From positions 1 through 31,713 of the IMG/VR virus record IMGVR_UViG_3300032213_000590: DNA of 31,713 bases; one strand, 5' to 3'. Under the pieces are notes generated by a model. It did not search any database. It saw nothing but the letters and a program-made list of their open reading frames with translations, and was not told the origin of the DNA. Every line of letters begins with the position of its first letter. Within the stretch, counting starts at the first letter, position 1. Position numbers and translations under genes: made by a program. Shown here piece after piece: positions 29,132 through 31,713 of this stretch. Origin of the DNA: a virus.

Positions 29132-29622
29132 TTGAAATATGGAAAGACATACCTGATTACGAAGGACTTTATCAAGTTAGTAATATAGGAAGAGTAAGAA
29201 GATATGTAAAATCAAAAAAATTATATAAGTTGAATATTTTAACTATTGATAATAGAGGATATTATCATAAAGGATTATGTAAAAATGGTAGTAAAAAAAT
29301 ATTCAGTGTTCATCAATTGGTAGCAAAAGCATTTTTAAATCATAAACCAAATGGAATGAATTTGGTAATTGACCACATTAATGATAATAAATTAGATAAC
29401 AGAGTTGAAAATTTACAAATTGTAACACAAAGATTTAATGCTCGTAAAACACAAGGAAATTACTCTAGTAACTATAAAGGGGTTTATTGGAATAAAAATC
29501 AAAAAAAATGGCACAGTCAAATAAGAATTAATGGGGAAAAAAAATATTTAGGACGTTTTGAAAATGAATATGATGCACATTTAGCTTACGAAAAAGCATT
29601 AAAAGAATTAGTTAACCAATAA
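29128..29622 (+). CDS. HNH homing endonuclease with NUMOD4 and AP2-like domains
   Basis: 164 residues. The N-terminus (IWKDIPDYEGLYQVSNIGRV, about 4-23) is a clear NUMOD4 module. The HNH core has D82-H83 (IDHINDNKLDN, about 81-91), N86, N91 and N95 as expected. The C-terminus (about 113-158, SSNYKGVYWNKNQKKWHSQI, RINGEKKYLGRFENEYDAHL) is an AP2-type DNA-binding domain. Together they make a free-standing homing endonuclease. It is more AT-rich than its neighbours and breaks the replication operon, both signs of recent insertion. Two such genes (with the GIY-YIG at 24192) in one 31 kb phage is notable. Confidence 0.88.
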   Translation: MIEIWKDIPDYEGLYQVSNIGRVRRYVKSKKLYKLNILTIDNRGYYHKGLCKNGSKKIFSVHQLVAKAFLNHKPNGMNLVIDHINDNKLDNRVENLQIVTQRFNARKTQGNYSSNYKGVYWNKNQKKWHSQIRINGEKKYLGRFENEYDAHLAYEKALKELVNQ

Positions 29623-29633
29623 TAAAACGAAAA

Positions 29634-29888
29634 ATGAGAAAAGAACACAAACTAGTTGCACTATGTGCAGTATTGCCTGTTTTGGCAGATTGGATTGAAG
29701 ATTTAAACGACCAAACTGTGTTTAAACGAGATTTGAAACGCAAAGCAAATATGCTCATGCAAGAAATTAGGAGAGTAGACAACCAAGTTTTACAGGTATA
29801 CGGAGAGAACAGAGAACAAATATATGAGCAGCAGGTAGAACTTCAGATTAGATTTCGTCAATTTGTAGAATCAATAATTGTAGACTAA
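29634..29888 (+). CDS. small hypothetical protein
   Basis: 84 residues with a short hydrophobic start (KLVALCAVLPVLADWIEDL, about 6-24, too polar overall for a sure signal peptide) and a long charged helical part (VFKRDLKRKANMLMQEIRRV). It shares one base with the NinG-like gene's start (TAATG). Possibly part of the recombination/replication operon. Not recognised. Confidence 0.55.
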   Translation: MRKEHKLVALCAVLPVLADWIEDLNDQTVFKRDLKRKANMLMQEIRRVDNQVLQVYGENREQIYEQQVELQIRFRQFVESIIVD

Positions 29889-30406
29889 TGCCACGATGTA
29901 AAAAATGCAAGGATAAGTTTGAACCTATCCGATTCAATCACAAATACTGCTTAAAAGACGAATGTATTAAAGCTTTTGTTGAAGAAGTAAAAACAAAGCA
30001 ATGGAAAGAAACGAAAACACGGATGAAACAAGACCTTAAAACTACTCAAGATTGGCTTAAAGAAGCTCAGACAATATTCAACAAGTACATCAGATTCCGC
30101 GACATGGGTTTATGGTGCATCAGCTGCAATACAATACCAAAGAAGCGAAACTGCGGACACTTCTATTCACAAGGCGGTCACTCAAATGTTAGATTCGACG
30201 AAGAAAATTGTCACTTACAATGCGAACATTGCAATACGTATCTATCAGGAAACCTACTCAACTATCGCATTGGATTGGAAAAACGAATAGGATCAAAGAA
30301 ATTAGCCGAATTAGAACAAAGAGCGCACTTAGAAAAACGATGGACAGTCGAAGAAATCAAAGAAATCATCAAAATATACAAAGTAAAACTTCAACAATTA
30401 ATTTAA
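29888..30406 (+). CDS. ninG: NinG-like (Rap) recombination protein
   Basis: 172 residues. The core CISCNT...KRNCGHFYSQGGHSN-VRFDEENCHLQCEHCN (about 77-116) is the NinG/Rap signature: a zinc site from C77, C80, C89, H91, C108, H109, C112 and C115, and an HNH-like SNVRFDEENCH segment. The end (YRIGLEKRIGSKKLAELEQR, about 126-145) also fits. An extra N-terminal CxxC...C (C4, C7, C21, C26) is present. Lambda Rap cuts branched DNA in phage recombination; here it would work with ERF and the exonuclease. The residue pattern is strong. Confidence 0.85.
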   Translation: MPRCKKCKDKFEPIRFNHKYCLKDECIKAFVEEVKTKQWKETKTRMKQDLKTTQDWLKEAQTIFNKYIRFRDMGLWCISCNTIPKKRNCGHFYSQGGHSNVRFDEENCHLQCEHCNTYLSGNLLNYRIGLEKRIGSKKLAELEQRAHLEKRWTVEEIKEIIKIYKVKLQQLI

Positions 30407-30411
30407 TTATT

Positions 30412-30705
30412 ATGAGATTTGAAAACAAAAAAGATTTAGAAAGAGAATTAGGTTGCATTGAGTTTTTCTGTAATACATTCGGACTTACTTATTCTAAACT
30501 AGGAGAAAACGATATTGATTTTTGTCTATATAAAAACGATCAGATAATTTCATTTGCAGAAGTCAAAGGAAGAAATAGAAACATCAATGATGCTTACCCA
30601 CTTCCAATAGCTTGTCGTAAATTAGTTAAGTTGTCAGATAAAAAAATCAATCCTGTAATTATTTGGGATTGTTTCGATGGTATTATCTACGGACAGACAA
30701 AATAA
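30412..30705 (+). CDS. PD-(D/E)XK-like nuclease, cut short by an in-frame stop
   Basis: 97 residues from ATG 30412. I chose this start because the in-frame extension upstream to 30208 would overlap ninG in another frame. Residues about 28-53 show LGENDIDFCLYKN (D31, D33) and FAEVKGRNR (E48, K50), the D...ExK core of the PD-(D/E)XK nucleases, followed by AYPLPIACRKLVKLSDKKIN and IIWDCFDGIIYG. The TAA at 30703-30705 falls just after DGIIYGQTK. Translation resumes in the same frame with IKGKIRTGGRNPRQHSFNDI to 30819, which looks like the rest of the same domain. See the next entry. It may resolve branched DNA, but activity is unproved. Confidence 0.65.
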   Translation: MRFENKKDLERELGCIEFFCNTFGLTYSKLGENDIDFCLYKNDQIISFAEVKGRNRNINDAYPLPIACRKLVKLSDKKINPVIIWDCFDGIIYGQTK

Positions 30706-30819
30706 ATCAAAGGTAAAATTAGAACAGGTGGAAGAAATCCAAGACAACATAGCTTTAATGATATTGAGTTAATGGCATATTTTGACAAGCAAGATAAATT
30801 AAAAGAAAAATATTTTTAA
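30706..30819 (+). pseudogene. C-terminal continuation of the nuclease gene after an in-frame stop
   Basis: 37 codons in frame with the nuclease gene, ending at TAA 30817-30819. They read IKGKIRTGGRNPRQHSFNDI, ELMAYFDKQDKLKEKYF, coherent with the upstream domain: the GGR.PR...ND.E.MAY..KQ pattern is, from memory, the usual end of this small nuclease family. The split codon TAA could arise from CAA (Gln) by one C-to-T change. It could be a true nonsense mutation or read-through. Confidence 0.5.
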
Positions 30820-30826
30820 AAAACGC

Positions 30827-30856
30827 TTGTTTATATAAAAATAGTATTTATATTTG
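30827..30856 (+). promoter_or_regulatory. host-type promoter (TTG-N19-TATATTTG)
   Basis: TTG (30827-30829), 19 bases, TATATTTG (30849-30856). This is the textbook spacing for the Bacteroidota housekeeping sigma factor and the best host-type promoter in the window. The first start codon downstream is ATG 30880, giving a leader of roughly 15 bases. It also leads on to the ERF/exonuclease operon. Confidence 0.8.
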
Positions 30857-30879
30857 TATATAATTAAAAACGAAACAAA

Positions 30880-31161
30880 ATGAAGGTATCAGTAAAAAAC
30901 AAAGCACTAATTAATCAATTAATTAAAGGTATTCCTAAAAGGGTTTATGAATACTATGATAATAAACCTTATGAATTACTTGTTTATTCAAATGAAGATG
31001 AGTTTGAAGTTGCACAATACGTTTCTTTCAAAAATACTACAGAATTAGATAAAGTAATCGATAAAATAATTGAAAAATATAAAAATAAATTAAATAACAT
31101 AGATTTCAAATGGTCGGAGAGTAACGGTGCTTTTGAACAATTTACGATTTACAAATCATAA
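30880..31161 (+). CDS. hypothetical protein, first gene after strong early promoter
   Basis: 93 residues (MKVSVKNKALINQLIKGIPK...), with a basic N-terminal half and the pattern VAQYVSFKNTTELDKVIDKI in the middle, likely alpha/beta. It is preceded by the strong promoter at 30827 and followed by a 50-base gap with a small inverted repeat (GTGCG 31174 / CGCAC 31189) before the ERF gene. Early product of unknown function. Confidence 0.6.
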   Translation: MKVSVKNKALINQLIKGIPKRVYEYYDNKPYELLVYSNEDEFEVAQYVSFKNTTELDKVIDKIIEKYKNKLNNIDFKWSESNGAFEQFTIYKS

Positions 31162-31211
31162 TTAAAACAAGGGGTGCGACTTGGTTAACGCACATATTTA
31201 AACAAATCACT

Positions 31212-31713
31212 ATGAAACATTTATTTAAGTCGTTGGCTCAGTTCCAACAAGAAGTGCCGGTAATACACAAAGCTACTCAGGGATATGGCTATTCTTATTC
31301 GGATTTACCGAAAATCTTTAGTGTAATCAATCCATTGCTAAAAAAACACGGATTAGGATTCACACAGTTAATCAACGAAGGAGATGTCTTAACAATTCTT
31401 TTTCACGTAGAATCAGGAGAACAAATCCAAAGCTCCACAAACATTCCTCAGAACGTACAACTCAAAGGAATGAACGACTTCCAAGTTCTAGGTTCTGCAA
31501 TCACTTACATCAGACGCTATGCGATTAGTGCAATGCTCGGATTAGTAACCGACAAAGATACTGATGCCGGAGGAGAGCAAATAAAAAACGAACCAAAGAA
31601 ACAAACCTTAGACGCTAAGAGATTCCAAGACGCAGTCAAAGCAGTAACGGAAGGAAAGATAACACGTGAGTCTTTAGAAAGCAAGTTCACGTTAACAGAT
31701 GGTCAAATTGATA
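31212..31713 (+). CDS. erf: ERF-family single-strand annealing protein, 5' part (gene continues at base 1)
   Basis: With the segment 1-140, this is a 172-residue ERF protein, which coats single strands and anneals complementary ends. The conserved core is residues about 94-116 (GSAITYIRRYAISAMLGLV, TDKD), almost identical to the ERF consensus, plus the earlier ATQGYGYSYSDLPKIF (21-36) and LLKKHGLGFTQ (42-52). The adjoining YqaJ-type exonuclease completes a phage recombination pair. Starting ATG 31212 follows the A-rich leader AACAAATCACT. Bases 31591-31713 repeat the start of the window. Confidence 0.93.
   Translation, partial: MKHLFKSLAQFQQEVPVIHKATQGYGYSYSDLPKIFSVINPLLKKHGLGFTQLINEGDVLTILFHVESGEQIQSSTNIPQNVQLKGMNDFQVLGSAITYIRRYAISAMLGLVTDKDTDAGGEQIKNEPKKQTLDAKRFQDAVKAVTEGKITRESLESKFTLTDGQID
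31591..31713. repeat. terminal direct repeat, right copy
   Basis: Identical to 1-123; see the left copy. Counting only one copy gives a unique length of 31,590 bp. Confidence 0.97.

Noticed and set aside
30208-30411. 68-codon upstream extension of the nuclease frame
   Set aside because: It overlaps ninG in another frame and reads as non-protein-like basic sequence; ATG 30412 gives the clean domain.
30703-30705. TAA recoded as an amino acid in this phage
   Set aside because: TAA ends many normally spaced genes here, so genome-wide recoding does not fit; mutation or read-through is simpler.

Overview
This window is a complete or nearly complete genome of a tailed double-stranded DNA phage. 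The first 123 bases are repeated exactly as the last 123 (1-123 = 31591-31713), and an intact ERF-family recombinase gene reads through the joint (31212 to the end, then 1-140). The sequence therefore closes into a circle of 31,590 bp. All recognisable genes are on the + strand and tightly packed, many with ATGA or TAATG stop/start overlaps. The host is probably a Bacteroidota bacterium of Flavobacterium type. Evidence: AT-rich A-biased DNA, few Shine-Dalgarno sites, several TAnnTTTG promoter elements, and structural proteins of a style I know from Bacteroidota siphophages. A tape measure protein is present and no sheath gene is visible, so a long non-contractile tail is likely. No integrase or repressor is visible.

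Layout, starting at the recombination module: (1) 31212-2534: ERF annealing protein, YqaJ-type exonuclease, a run of very small genes, an SSB-like protein and a helix-turn-helix-like protein, closed by a terminator. (2) 2613-5449: a phage sigma factor, a Cys-rich protein, small and large terminase. (3) 5461-14237: a probable tail-assembly gene with a T9 frameshift site, probable tail terminator, a fibre-like protein, neck protein, two large distal tail proteins, tape measure. (4) 14253-19940: XkdF-type protease, scaffold, major capsid protein, tail tube protein, portal with an extra C-terminal domain, connector. (5) 20031-24195: modular receptor-binding protein, holin, GH108 endolysin, a one-protein spanin candidate, metallophosphoesterase. 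(6) 24192-25348: GIY-YIG homing endonuclease and a 0.5 kb gene-free, repeat-rich region. (7) 25349-31161: small early genes, a DnaA-domain-IV-like protein, replication protein, DnaB-like helicase, HNH endonuclease, NinG, a PD-(D/E)XK-like nuclease and an unknown gene.

The most notable signal is a two-part sequence, TGCAACA-N14-AAGTTTATA. It is present four times with identical halves and an identical 14-base spacer (5427, 14219, 15034, 17330), each just upstream of a structural-gene block. It differs from the TAnnTTTG host-type promoters. With the phage sigma factor at 2613-3140, it suggests a dedicated late-transcription system. In three of four cases the start codon is only 4 bases past the motif, so the late mRNAs may be leaderless or nearly so. 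Other points of interest: overlapping frameshift coding at 5961-6228, a promoter/terminator leader with alternative pairings before the replication gene at 27282, an in-frame stop splitting a nuclease gene at 30703, repeated start-codon leader cassettes at 1505-1839, and a strand-biased word AACACG.
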